NCBI GenBank assembly: GCA_963787285.1
Contig: CAWBCM010000020.1
Coordinates: forward strand, 186,001-250,000
DNA length: 64,000 nucleotides
Reading direction: 5' to 3'
DNA from: JAHEJN01 sp963787285
GTDB lineage: Bacteria; Actinomycetota; Acidimicrobiia; Acidimicrobiales; JAHEJN01
Positions 50,078 through 58,197 of the stretch are shown one piece after another. Under the pieces are notes generated by a model. That model saw only the letters and a program-made list of their open reading frames with translations. It was not told the origin of the DNA and ran no database searches. How positions within the stretch are numbered: the first letter of the stretch is position 1; every line of letters starts with the position of its first letter. The position numbers were made by a program, and so were the translations under genes.

Positions 50078-51709
50078 GGCCGTGTCGGCGGCACCGCTTG
50101 CTGCCTCGGCCACCGATTTGGCCCACCGGTAGTCGGACTTGCCGTTGGCGTTGCGCCGGAACCGGTCGACCCTGATGATCTCCTTCGGGGTCTTGTACCC
50201 GGCCAGATGCGATCGCACGTGGGTGAGCAGCGTCTCGTCGGTCACGGCATCGTCGACCTCGGCCACTGCCACCACCCGCTCACCCCACCTCGGGTCACCG
50301 ACCCCCACCACGTTGCAGTCGACCACCGCCCCGTGGAGCTTCAGGATCTCCTCGACCTCTTCCGGGTAGACCTTCTCGCCGCCGGTGTTGATGCACATCG
50401 AACCGCGACCGAGCAGGGTGATGGTGCCGTCGGCCTCGACGGTGGCCCAATCGCCGGCCACCGCCCACCGCTTGCCGTCGATGACTCGGTAGGTCGCTGC
50501 GGTTTTCTCCGGATCCTTGTAGTAGCCGAGTGGCAGGATCCCGCCCGAGGCCATCAGGCCCCGCTCACCCGAGCCGGGCACAACCGGTCGGCCGTCCTCG
50601 GTGAACACAGCGGCGCGATCGCTGAGCCGGAACCGGGCTGTTGTGGCCGCGCCGTCGGACCGAGTGACCTCGCTGGCCAGGTCGAGGCCTTCGGATGACC
50701 CGAGTGCGTCGACCATGACCACCTCCGGCAGCCACGTCCGCAGCCGATCCTTCACCGGTGCGCTCCACATCACGCCCGACGACTGGATGACCCGAACCGA
50801 GCCGAGATCGTAGGGCGCACCAGACTCGGCGGCGCGCTCGAGCTCGTCGGCCAGCGGCCGGCCGAACACGTCACCGACGATGGCCAGGTTGGTGACCCGT
50901 TCCGCTTCGACGAGGCGCCACAACTCGGCTGGATCGAGTGATCGGGAGGCCGGCATCACGACACACCCGCCTTGCAGGTGAGTGGCCTGAGCGGCGAAGT
51001 TGGCGGTTCCGTGGATCAGTGGAGCGGCCACACCCATGCGGATGACCTTGTTGCGGTCGTGGATCTCGACGACGTTGCGGGCGGCATGGCGAGGGTCGCG
51101 TGGCGGTTCGAGCCGCAGGCCGGCGAAGTAGGTTGCCGTCACGCCGATGAGCGCTCCGTGGTCCCACATGACCGCTTTGGGAACGCCGGTTGTGCCGCCG
51201 GTGTAGAGGAACCACAGGTCGGCGGCCGTCCGTCCGGCCCGGGGCGACGGTGGGTGTTGCTCACCGAGCAGTTCGAGATAGCCGGTGGCCCAGCCCGGTG
51301 CCGATCCACTCATCTGGATGCGGACGCGCAGTTCGGGAAGGGAGTCGAGCACCTCCTCCACGGTTGGTGCGAGATCGCCATCGAACAGCACGGCCTCGGC
51401 GTCGGCGTTGTCGAGGATGTAGTGCAACTCTTCCGCCGTGTAGCGGAAGTTGACGTTGCAGGGCACCGCCCCGATCTTGAAGCAGCCGTACTGCGCTTCG
51501 AGGTACTCGATGCTGTTGTGGGCGAAGAAGCCCACCTTTGCGCCGCGCCCGACGCCCCGTGCGAGCAGGGCGGCGGCGAAGGCGTCGGCATTGGTGTCGA
51601 ACTGCGCCCAGGTCCGGCGCCGGTCACCGTGTACGACCGCCTCTGCCTCGGGAATCGTGGCGGCAATCGCCTCGAACGCGTCGGCCAGGTTGAACCCCGG
51701 GCTGTCCAT
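50066..51709 (-). CDS. Acyl-CoA synthetase (AMP-dependent synthetase/ligase)
   Basis: This 547-residue adenylating enzyme activates a carboxylic acid to acyl-CoA. The P-loop is LWFLYTGGTTGVPKAVMW near residue 170. Later motifs are VIQSSGVMWSAPVK, DALGSSEGLDLASEV, the hinge GRGSMCINTGGEKVYPEEVEE near residue 440, and the C-terminal catalytic Lys in RRNANGKSDYRW. The open frame runs far upstream, but ATG 51709 gives the usual N-terminus and clears the divergent alaX start. Substrate chain length is unknown. Confidence 0.9.
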   Translation of the reverse strand: MDSPGFNLADAFEAIAATIPEAEAVVHGDRRRTWAQFDTNADAFAAALLARGVGRGAKVGFFAHNSIEYLEAQYGCFKIGAVPCNVNFRYTAEELHYILDNADAEAVLFDGDLAPTVEEVLDSLPELRVRIQMSGSAPGWATGYLELLGEQHPPSPRAGRTAADLWFLYTGGTTGVPKAVMWDHGALIGVTATYFAGLRLEPPRDPRHAARNVVEIHDRNKVIRMGVAAPLIHGTANFAAQATHLQGGCVVMPASRSLDPAELWRLVEAERVTNLAIVGDVFGRPLADELERAAESGAPYDLGSVRVIQSSGVMWSAPVKDRLRTWLPEVVMVDALGSSEGLDLASEVTRSDGAATTARFRLSDRAAVFTEDGRPVVPGSGERGLMASGGILPLGYYKDPEKTAATYRVIDGKRWAVAGDWATVEADGTITLLGRGSMCINTGGEKVYPEEVEEILKLHGAVVDCNVVGVGDPRWGERVVAVAEVDDAVTDETLLTHVRSHLAGYKTPKEIIRVDRFRRNANGKSDYRWAKSVAEAASGAADTASRR

Positions 51710-51772
51710 CGGCTCATGGTTGCCGGGTTCGGCGGTGGCCACAACCTGGCGCTCGCGCGCGAGACTGCGCCC

Positions 51773-52486
51773 ATGACCGAACGGCTGTATCTGCGTGACG
51801 CGCGTCTGCGCACCTTCACGGCGACCGTGGTCGCCGTCCACGACTCGTGGGTGGTGCTCGATCGCACCGCGTTCTACCCCACCGGCGGCGGCCAGCCCCA
51901 CGACACCGGGGAGTTGATCGTCGATGGTTCCGCGACCGCGGTCATCGACGTTCGTTCCGTGGACGGTGACGTCCATCACCTGATCGAGGGAGTCGTGCCC
52001 GGTGTCGGCCGCTCCGTCGAGGGTCATCTCGACTGGACGCGGCGTCATCGCCTCATGCGAACCCACACGGCACTGCACATCCTCTGCGGGGTCATCTGGA
52101 ACGAATGGGGCCGAAGTGTCACGGGGGGAAACATGGATGAGCTCTCCGCCCGGATGGACTTCGAGTTCGACCCGCTCCCCGACGGCTTCGCCGAACGGAT
52201 CACCGTCCTCGTCAACGACGAGATCGCCGCCGATCGGCCCGTCGTGGTCTCGTTCCTTCCTCGCGGCGAAGCGATCACCGACGGCGACCTCATCCGCACC
52301 AAGGTCAACATGATCCCCGATTCGGTCACCGAGATCCGCGTGGTCGACATCGTCGGGCTCGACAAGCAGGCCGACGGCGGCACCCATGTGGAGCGCACCG
52401 GTGAAGTCGGACGATTCGAGGTGGTCAAGACCGAATCGAAGGGCAAGGGGAACAAGCGGGTTCGCATCCAACTCCACGACGTCTGA
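51773..52486 (+). CDS. alaX: Alanyl-tRNA editing protein AlaX
   Basis: This 237-residue stand-alone editing enzyme removes wrong amino acids from tRNA-Ala. It has the AlaRS editing-domain motifs: FYPTGGGQPHDTG near residue 34, the metal motif THTALHILCG (HxxxH) near residue 97, and the third and fourth ligand block KQADGGTHVERTGEVG near residue 206. The length fits the longer AlaX form with an N-terminal domain. It starts at ATG 51773 and is followed by aroC. Confidence 0.9.
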   Translation: MTERLYLRDARLRTFTATVVAVHDSWVVLDRTAFYPTGGGQPHDTGELIVDGSATAVIDVRSVDGDVHHLIEGVVPGVGRSVEGHLDWTRRHRLMRTHTALHILCGVIWNEWGRSVTGGNMDELSARMDFEFDPLPDGFAERITVLVNDEIAADRPVVVSFLPRGEAITDGDLIRTKVNMIPDSVTEIRVVDIVGLDKQADGGTHVERTGEVGRFEVVKTESKGKGNKRVRIQLHDV

Positions 52487-52511
52487 CCGGTACGCCCTAT
52501 CCTTCGGGGCC

Positions 52512-53612
52512 ATGACCAGTTCGTCGGGAGGTCTCTTCCGCATCACCACCTTCGGCGAGTCCCATGGCGGCGGTATCGGCGTGGTGCTCGACGGCTGCCC
52601 TCCACGCCTCGCCATCGACATCGACGCCATCCAGTTCGACCTCGACCGTCGTCGCCCCGGGCAGAGCCGTCTGGTCACCCAGCGTGGCGAGGCCGATCGC
52701 GTCGAGATCCTGTCGGGTGTGCTCGAGGGAATCACGCTCGGAACGCCCATTGCGATGCTGGTGCGCAACACCGACGCCCGATCCGACGCCTATGACCATC
52801 TGCGCGACGTCTACCGGCCCTCCCACGCTGATTTCACCTACGACGCCAAGTACGGCATTCGCGCCTGGCAGGGTGGCGGCCGGTCGAGCGCCCGCGAGAC
52901 GGTCGGCCGGGTCGCGGCGGCGGCGGTCGCCCGACAACTGCTCCGAGCCGTTGGCGACACGGAGGTGCTGGCGTGGGTCGAGTCGGTGCACGACATCGAT
53001 GCCAGCGTCGACGCCGGCGCCGTCACCCTCGACGATGTCGAAGCCACCCCGACCCGTTGTCCCGACCCCATCGCCGCCGAGGCAATGATCGCGGCCATCG
53101 ACGCTGCCCGCCGTCAGGGCGACTCGCTCGGCGGGACGGTTCGCTGCGTTGCCCGCAACGTCCCCATCGGACTCGGCGAGCCGGTGTTCGACAAGCTCGA
53201 GGCCGATCTGGCCAAGGGCATGCTGTCGCTTCCGGCCGCGAAGGGCTTCGACATCGGCAGTGGGTTCGCCGGCACCCGCCTGACCGGACTCCAGCACAAC
53301 GACGCCTTCGAGCCCGGTCCGCTCGGTGTTCCGGTCACGACCTCGAACCACTCTGGGGGTGTGCAGGGCGGCATCACCAATGGGGCCGACATCGAGTTCC
53401 GTGTCGCCTTCAAACCCACGGCGACGATCAATGCGGCGCAGAAGACCGTCGATCGGAACAACGAGGCCGTCGAACTCGAGGCGCGGGGTCGCCACGACCC
53501 GTGTGTGCTGCCCCGAGCGGTGCCGCTCGTCGAGGCGATGACCTGTCTCACGTTGGCCGATCATCTGCTCCGCCAGCACGCCATCGACCTGCTCCCCCTC
53601 CTCGACGAGTGA
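52512..53612 (+). CDS. aroC: Chorismate synthase
   Basis: This 366-residue enzyme makes chorismate from 5-enolpyruvylshikimate 3-phosphate with reduced FMN as cofactor. Signature blocks are FRITTFGESHGGGIGVVLDG near the start, DLDRRRPGQSRLVTQR, GIRAWQGGGRSSARETVGRV near residue 120, and the end block VLPRAVPLVEAM. ATG 52512 fits the family N-terminus. Length is normal. The downstream thioredoxin-fold gene is on the same strand, 52 bases on. Confidence 0.97.
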   Translation: MTSSSGGLFRITTFGESHGGGIGVVLDGCPPRLAIDIDAIQFDLDRRRPGQSRLVTQRGEADRVEILSGVLEGITLGTPIAMLVRNTDARSDAYDHLRDVYRPSHADFTYDAKYGIRAWQGGGRSSARETVGRVAAAAVARQLLRAVGDTEVLAWVESVHDIDASVDAGAVTLDDVEATPTRCPDPIAAEAMIAAIDAARRQGDSLGGTVRCVARNVPIGLGEPVFDKLEADLAKGMLSLPAAKGFDIGSGFAGTRLTGLQHNDAFEPGPLGVPVTTSNHSGGVQGGITNGADIEFRVAFKPTATINAAQKTVDRNNEAVELEARGRHDPCVLPRAVPLVEAMTCLTLADHLLRQHAIDLLPLLDE

Positions 53613-53664
53613 GATTTCGGCTCCGATTCGGGAACGATTCCCGACGGGACGGAGTTCTCGGACC

Positions 53665-54345
53665 ATGAACCATTGCCGCGCCCTCGCTGTCGCCGCGGGC
53701 CTCACCCTTGTTGCCGGAGCCTGTGGTAGCCCGTCGAGCTCCGAGACCGCCACGACGGTCGCGGAGGCACCCGGCCCCGACGAACCACGCGACGCCAGTC
53801 CGTCGACCGCCACCGACGAACCCATCGACGAATCCATGGAGGAGCCGGCGCTCCCCGACGGAGACGCCGTCGAACCGGCGGCCGGTGACGATGCACCCCC
53901 GACCGAGGCGGCCGAGCCTGCCGCTGCTGTCGACAGCGTGCTGCCCGATGTCGACGTGGTCGACCTCGCAACGGGCGAGACCGTCAACCTCGCATCGTTT
54001 GCACCGGCGGACCGTCCCATCCTGTTGTGGTTCTGGGCGCCTCATTGACCGACCTGTCGGGCCGAAGGGCCTGACGTCGAGCAGTTTGCTCGAGAGAACG
54101 CAGACGAGCTCCTGGTGATCGGTGTGGGAGCACAGGACAACTACGACTACGCCCTCGACTTCGTCGCCGCCACGGGCACCACGTCGTTCCCCATGGTGTG
54201 GGACGAGAGCTTCGAGTCGTGGCGGGAGCTCGGGATCGCCGGACAGCCCCAGGGTCGCCTCCTCGATCGGAACGGCCAACTCTTGGCCGGCTGGGCCGGT
54301 CGTATCCCCGAACAAGACGTGCTGGCGGCGATCGCCGAGCTCTGA
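53665..54345 (+). CDS. TlpA/MPT53-like thioredoxin-fold lipoprotein, candidate UxxC selenoprotein (in-frame TGA at 54046)
   Basis: Read through one TGA, this is a 226-residue exported redox protein. A signal ends LTLVAGACGS with a possible lipid-attached Cys20, then an acidic Ala/Pro linker to about residue 90, then a thioredoxin-like domain. The active site reads LLWFWAPH-stop-PTCRAEGP, so the TGA at 54046-54048 (residue 128) replaces the first Cys of the CxxC motif. The frame then continues without interruption through LVIGVGAQDNYDYALDF, FPMVWDESFESWRELGIAGQ-type text and RLLDRNGQLLAGWAG to a TGA stop at 54345. The host uses TGA as a normal stop elsewhere. A SECIS-like hairpin follows at once, so selenocysteine is the best reading. 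A sequencing substitution of TGT or TGC is the main alternative. Confidence 0.8.
54050..54079 (+). promoter_or_regulatory. Putative bacterial SECIS element
   Basis: One base after the in-frame TGA, an RNA hairpin can form. The outer stem is CGAC (54050-54053) with GTCG (54076-54079). After a two-base bulge CT, the inner stem is GTCGGGCC (54056-54063) with GGCCTGAC (54068-54075), including one G-U pair. The loop is GAAG. The loop begins 16 bases after the TGA and has G first, both within the usual limits for bacterial SECIS elements read by SelB. The region also codes conserved residues, so selection on the RNA is not proven. Confidence 0.65.
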
Positions 54346-54355
54346 CCGCTTCCGG

Positions 54356-55426
54356 TCAGCGGATGAAGGGCATGTCGACCACGGTGGCATCGACGAGGGT
54401 GCCGCGCATGTCGATCGCCGCCTCTGTGCCCACCGAGAGCGTGGGATCGACGAAGGCCATGGCGATTCCCACCTCGAGTACCGGCGAGAAGTTGCCGCTG
54501 CTCACGAAACCGACGTCGACACCCTGGCGGAGCACCCGTTGACCGTCGCGAGGGGGTCGCCGGCCGCCGGTGGTCAACCCGACGAGGTGGCGGGTGATGC
54601 CGCCGTCGCGCTCGGCCGCGAGCGGCTCCCGCCCCTGGAAGGGGCCCTTGTCCCATCGCACGACCCATCCGAGGCCCGCCTGCAGCGGCGTGATGCCGGG
54701 GCCGAGCTCGTGACCGTGCAGCGGGAGGCCGGCCTCGAGCCGCAGCGTGTCGCGGGCTCCGAGGCCCGCAGGGGCGATGTCGGCGGCCGTGAGCGCCTGC
54801 CAGAGGTCGGCGGCCACCGCTGTCGGCACGGCGAGCTCGACGCCGTCCTCGCCCGTGTAGCCCGTGCCTGCGGCCAGACACGTGTGACCCTGGAACGTGA
54901 ACTCGCCGACACGGAACCGGCCGATCTCGGCCGCTTCGGGCAGTAGGGGCCGGAGGAGATCACGGGCAACGGGACCCTGCACCGCGAGCACGGCTCGCTG
55001 ATCGGTGCGATCGACCACCACCTCGGCGCCGGCCAGGGCGTTGCGCACCCGATCGGTGTTCGACGCGTTCGGCATCACGTCGAAGGTCTGGTCGTCGATC
55101 CACCAGATGATGATGTCGTCGAGGACCGAGGCATCGTCGGGGTCGAGCAGGTGCGTGTACTGGGCACGGCCGGGCGCTATCCGATGGAGATCGTTGGTGA
55201 AAGCGGCCTGAAGTGTGCTCAGCGCCGATGGCCCTTCGACCCGCACCGTGCCGAGGTGGCTGACGTCGAACACCACCGCCGCGCCGCGGCAGGCCCGGTG
55301 CTCGTCGAGGGTTCCCGAGGGATAGGAGATCGGCATCGACCAACCCCCGAAAGGCACCATCTTTGCGCCGAGCTCCACGTGCAGGTCGTGCAGCGGGCTG
55401 CGACGGAGTGGGTCGTCTTCAGCCAC
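54356..55426 (-). CDS. gcvT: Aminomethyltransferase, glycine cleavage T-protein
   Basis: This 356-residue T-protein transfers the methylene group from lipoyl-GcvH to tetrahydrofolate and releases ammonia. Family blocks are LGAKMVPFGGWSMPISYPSG, VVFDVSHLGTVRVEG, GYTGEDGVELAVP and ARDTLRLEAGLPLHGHEL with the folate Asp/Glu region. GTG 55426 was chosen because it overlaps the merR end by eight bases; an upstream start at 55456 would sit deeper inside merR. It is the last gene of the minus-strand gcvH-merR run. FVSSGNFSP near the C-terminus also fits GcvT. Confidence 0.93.
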   Translation of the reverse strand: MAEDDPLRRSPLHDLHVELGAKMVPFGGWSMPISYPSGTLDEHRACRGAAVVFDVSHLGTVRVEGPSALSTLQAAFTNDLHRIAPGRAQYTHLLDPDDASVLDDIIIWWIDDQTFDVMPNASNTDRVRNALAGAEVVVDRTDQRAVLAVQGPVARDLLRPLLPEAAEIGRFRVGEFTFQGHTCLAAGTGYTGEDGVELAVPTAVAADLWQALTAADIAPAGLGARDTLRLEAGLPLHGHELGPGITPLQAGLGWVVRWDKGPFQGREPLAAERDGGITRHLVGLTTGGRRPPRDGQRVLRQGVDVGFVSSGNFSPVLEVGIAMAFVDPTLSVGTEAAIDMRGTLVDATVVDMPFIR

Positions 55427-55889
55427 CGACCACGGCCTGGTCGCCGAGCCCGGCAACCGGTGCGGGCCGCAGTTCGACGATCGCGTGGTCGAGCTCTTCC
55501 TTCACGTTGCCGAGCGGCAGGATGTTCAGGACGCCTTGGCCGTTGTGGACCAGATCGATGAGCTCCTCACCGGTGTGGACCAGAACGGAGTCCTGCCCGT
55601 TGATGACCAGATTGGCGGTGGCGATGTCTTCGCCGAGGTTGTCGCGGAGATAGGCGAAGATCTTCCGTACGGACTCGAGCTTCAATCCGGCATCGAGAAG
55701 GTTCTTGATCACCTTCAGTTCGAGCAGGTCGCGGTACGAGTATCGGCGGCGGCTGCCACTCCCCCGCGCCTCGGCCACCGAGGGCCGGATGAGATCGGTG
55801 CGGGCCCAGTAGTCGAGCTGTCGGTAGGTGATGCCGACGATCTCGGCCGTTCGCTTGCCGCTGAAGTCTTCGACTGGTGCTTCGGTCAT
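55419..55889 (-). CDS. MerR-family transcriptional regulator (Rv1830-like)
   Basis: This 156-residue regulator has an N-terminal MerR winged helix (RTAEIVGITYRQLDYWARTD, then RRRYSYRDLLELKVIKNLLD), a coiled-coil helix and a short C-terminal domain (ILPLGNVKEELDHAIVELRP). There is no Cys cluster for metal sensing. ATG 55889 has the strong site GGAGGATCTC before it. Position after the bifunctional nuclease gene matches Rv1830 of Mycobacterium tuberculosis. It may act on genes of this locus, but that is not shown. Confidence 0.85.
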   Translation of the reverse strand: MTEAPVEDFSGKRTAEIVGITYRQLDYWARTDLIRPSVAEARGSGSRRRYSYRDLLELKVIKNLLDAGLKLESVRKIFAYLRDNLGEDIATANLVINGQDSVLVHTGEELIDLVHNGQGVLNILPLGNVKEELDHAIVELRPAPVAGLGDQAVVGG

Positions 55890-56066
55890 GAGATCCTCCG
55901 AGGACTCTGCGTGCGGCTGCGGGCCACGGGAAGACCGCATCACACGCGAGGAATTACGCCGGTGTGGGTTGATCAGCCTACGAAGCACGCAGGCATCGGT
56001 CAATGGGTCCGGCCGAAGTCGTCGTCTACCTGCGACGTTGACGCGGTCTCGAGCTGAACCCGAGGG

Positions 56067-56549
56067 TCAGGATTCGAAATCCTCGGGGCTCACGTGGTCG
56101 AGGAACTCACGGAACTCCTCGACGACCTGGTCGGCCACGACGTTCTCGTTGTCGACGTAGCCCGCCTCGTCGATGACCGACTCGGAGACGAAGATCGGGG
56201 TTCCGGTGCGCACCGCCAGGGCGATGCCGTCGGAGGGGCGGGCCGAGACCTTGACCTCGTTCTCACCGGCTGACAGCTCGAGCTCGGCGTAGAAGGTCTT
56301 GTCGCGGAGCTCGGTGACGACCAGCCGGATGATCGATGCGCCGACGGCGGCGACCGTGGAGGCGAAGAGGTCGTGGGTCATGGGACGCGGCGGCTCGACG
56401 CCTTCGACGGCCAGGGAGATGGCGGTGGCCTCGTTGGCACCGATGAAGATGGGCACGAGTCGATGGGCGCCCTCGATCTCGCGGAGCAACACGATCGGTT
56501 GGTTCGTCCGCATCTCGACCCGCACGCCTACGAGTTCCATCTCGATCAC
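56067..56549 (-). CDS. Bifunctional nuclease family protein (DUF151)
   Basis: This 160-residue protein matches the DUF151/BFN domain: VLLREIEGAHRLVPIFIGANEA, ISLAVEGVEPPRPMTHDLFA, and VSARPSDGIALAVRTGTPIFV. Plant relatives degrade RNA and DNA, but activity of the actinobacterial type is little studied. GTG 56549 was preferred, with ATG 56540 three codons in as an alternative. It lies between two merR genes as in mycobacteria (Rv1829). The 177 bases before the next gene hold only a probable promoter. Confidence 0.9.
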   Translation of the reverse strand: MIEMELVGVRVEMRTNQPIVLLREIEGAHRLVPIFIGANEATAISLAVEGVEPPRPMTHDLFASTVAAVGASIIRLVVTELRDKTFYAELELSAGENEVKVSARPSDGIALAVRTGTPIFVSESVIDEAGYVDNENVVADQVVEEFREFLDHVSPEDFES

Positions 56550-56618
56550 GATCCCGACCCTACTGGGCCGTTGGCCTCGTCGTCTCGCGAAGCCGCGACG
56601 AATCGGCAACTGCGGAGC

Positions 56619-57317
56619 TCAGGTCACCAGCGTGCCGCGGAGCGAACGGCGCAGCAGCGCCCGGCGCAGCTCCTCGCCGTCGGCGACGAGTGATCCGAGC
56701 GATCGCAATGCCGCCTCTCGACCCCCGCCGCTGCGGGCGTGAGCCACCGGCGCCAGGAGCTGTTCGAGAATGCCTGCTTCGCGTTCGGCGGCAACCTTGT
56801 ACGACCGGAGATGGCGAACCTCGAGGCCCGACGCGAGCAGATGGGAAGCAGCCTTGGCGACGAGCACGGCATCGTCGTCGTAGACCATTCCGGTGCGGGT
56901 CCGTTGGCCGACGACGACACCGGCGTCCTCGAGGTCGGTGAGCACCTGCTTCTTCAGCCCTGCGGCGCGGGCCACCTCGTCGAAGGAAAGTGTCATCGAG
57001 GCGGGTTCCATGGGAAACGCAGGCGCGTGAGTGGAATCGGGGTCGTCGGTCTCGGGCTCGGCGGAATCGGCCGTGCCTTCGTCGAGACGTTGTTTGATGA
57101 CCTTCAGCGGCAGGAACTGCTCGCGCTGGGCTCGCAGGATCCAGCGGAGTCGTTCGATGTCGGCGTCGCCGAACATCCGATAGCCCGACGGTGTTCGCAC
57201 CGGCTCGACCAGACCCTGCGACTCGAGAAAGCGGATCTTGGAGATCGTGATGTCGTCGAACTCGGTGCGGAGAAGGTTCAGGACCTCGCCGATCGACCGA
57301 TGTTCGCCCTCTCTCAC
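56619..57317 (-). CDS. MerR-family transcriptional regulator (Rv1828-like)
   Basis: This 232-residue regulator has the MerR helix-turn-helix at the N-terminus (SIGEVLNLLRTEFDDITISK, then FLESQGLVEPVRTPSGYRMF). A second, helical domain (MTLSFDEVARAAGLKKQVLT) looks like another MerR-type winged helix used as a sensor, as described for Rv1828. Its ATG overlaps the FHA gene stop, giving a co-translated pair. The ligand is unknown. Confidence 0.87.
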   Translation of the reverse strand: MREGEHRSIGEVLNLLRTEFDDITISKIRFLESQGLVEPVRTPSGYRMFGDADIERLRWILRAQREQFLPLKVIKQRLDEGTADSAEPETDDPDSTHAPAFPMEPASMTLSFDEVARAAGLKKQVLTDLEDAGVVVGQRTRTGMVYDDDAVLVAKAASHLLASGLEVRHLRSYKVAAEREAGILEQLLAPVAHARSGGGREAALRSLGSLVADGEELRRALLRRSLRGTLVT

Positions 57318-57748
57318 TGGCCGGTCACGAACTGGAGCTTGAACCGCCCGACCTGGAGCTCATCACCCTCGGACAGTGTGGCCGAGTCGATGCGTTTCCG
57401 GTTGAGATAGGTGCCGTTCAGCGAGCCGACGTCGCGGACGACATAGCCGCCGTCGCTCTCGACGATCTCGACGTGACGACGCGAGACGGTGATGTCGTCG
57501 AGGAAGATGTGGCTCTCGGGGTGGCGGCCCACGGTGGTGGTCCCCGGCTCGAGGTTGTACCTGGCCCCGACGGTGGGGCCTTGGGTGGCGATGAGTGCGG
57601 CCGATGGTGCCTCGCCGTGGGTTTCGCTCTCGAAGTCGTGACCCTCGGTGTGCTCGTCGGCGCGACCGATGGGCTTGCCGCACGAGGAACAGAAGTTGGC
57701 GGCGTAGTCGTTCGGCTGTCCGCAGCGGGGGCAGGGTGAGGTGGCCAT
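57314..57748 (-). CDS. FHA-domain protein, GarA-like, with N-terminal zinc ribbon
   Basis: This 144-residue protein has an FHA domain at about residues 55-140, with TVGRHPESHIFLDDITVSRRHVEI and DVGSLNGTYLNRKRIDSA, closely matching GarA. GarA binds and controls 2-oxoglutarate enzymes when not phosphorylated. The N-terminus differs: in place of the ETTS phospho-threonine segment it has a zinc ribbon, CPRCGQPNDYAANFCSSCG at residues 6-24. Regulation by kinase PknB/PknG may therefore differ. It lies between gcvH and merR exactly as garA does in mycobacteria. Confidence 0.85.
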   Translation of the reverse strand: MATSPCPRCGQPNDYAANFCSSCGKPIGRADEHTEGHDFESETHGEAPSAALIATQGPTVGARYNLEPGTTTVGRHPESHIFLDDITVSRRHVEIVESDGGYVVRDVGSLNGTYLNRKRIDSATLSEGDELQVGRFKLQFVTGQ

Positions 57749-57750
57749 CG

Positions 57751-58131
57751 TCAGTCCTCGATCAGGGCCCGGTACGCCGCGGCGTCGAGGAGGGCGTCGG
57801 CCTCGGAGGGCTCGGTCATGGTGATCGTGAACAGCCAACCGTCGCCGTAGGGATCCTCGTTGAGTCGCTCGGGCGCATCGACCAGCGAGTCGTTGACCTC
57901 GGCGATCGTGCCGCTCACCGGCGCAAAGATGTCCGAGACCGACTTGGTGGACTCGACCTCGCTGATCGACGTGCTGGCCGCCACCGACGCGCCGACGTCG
58001 GGTAGCTCGACGAACACGACGTCGCCCAACGCGTCCTGCGCGTAGTCGGTGATGCCGACTCGAGCGGTGGCGCCGTCGATCGCCACCCATTCGTGATCGG
58101 CGCTGTACTGGAGATGCTCTGGCACGTTCAT
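57751..58131 (-). CDS. gcvH: Glycine cleavage system H-protein
   Basis: This 126-residue lipoyl carrier shuttles the aminomethyl group between GcvP and GcvT. The lipoylated Lys63 is in SEVESTKSVSDIFAPVSG. The N-terminal YSADHEWVAIDGATARVGIT and the C-terminal LNEDPYGDGWLFTITM match the family. ATG 58131 was chosen over an upstream in-frame start because it gives the normal N-terminus. It is separated from gcvP by 10 kb and is in the garA-merR unit. Confidence 0.95.
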   Translation of the reverse strand: MNVPEHLQYSADHEWVAIDGATARVGITDYAQDALGDVVFVELPDVGASVAASTSISEVESTKSVSDIFAPVSGTIAEVNDSLVDAPERLNEDPYGDGWLFTITMTEPSEADALLDAAAYRALIED

Positions 58132-58197
58132 GGTGGAAACGTACCGTAGGCGCGACATCGTCGCCCTGTCGACGCGGTCTCTACCTGAACGTGAGGG

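Noticed and set aside
50066..52771. Extending the acyl-CoA synthetase to 901 residues
   Set aside because: The extra N-terminal part is antisense to alaX and aroC and has no family similarity; the normal start is at 51709.
53665..54345. Recoding of TGA genome-wide (alternative genetic code)
   Set aside because: TGA ends many genes here at conserved C-termini, so it is a normal stop; only a local Sec reading fits.
53665..54345. Two separate genes or a true nonsense pseudogene
   Set aside because: Similarity is continuous across the TGA in one frame, the TGA lies exactly at a redox Cys, and the downstream half shows no decay; pseudogene status is not fully excluded.
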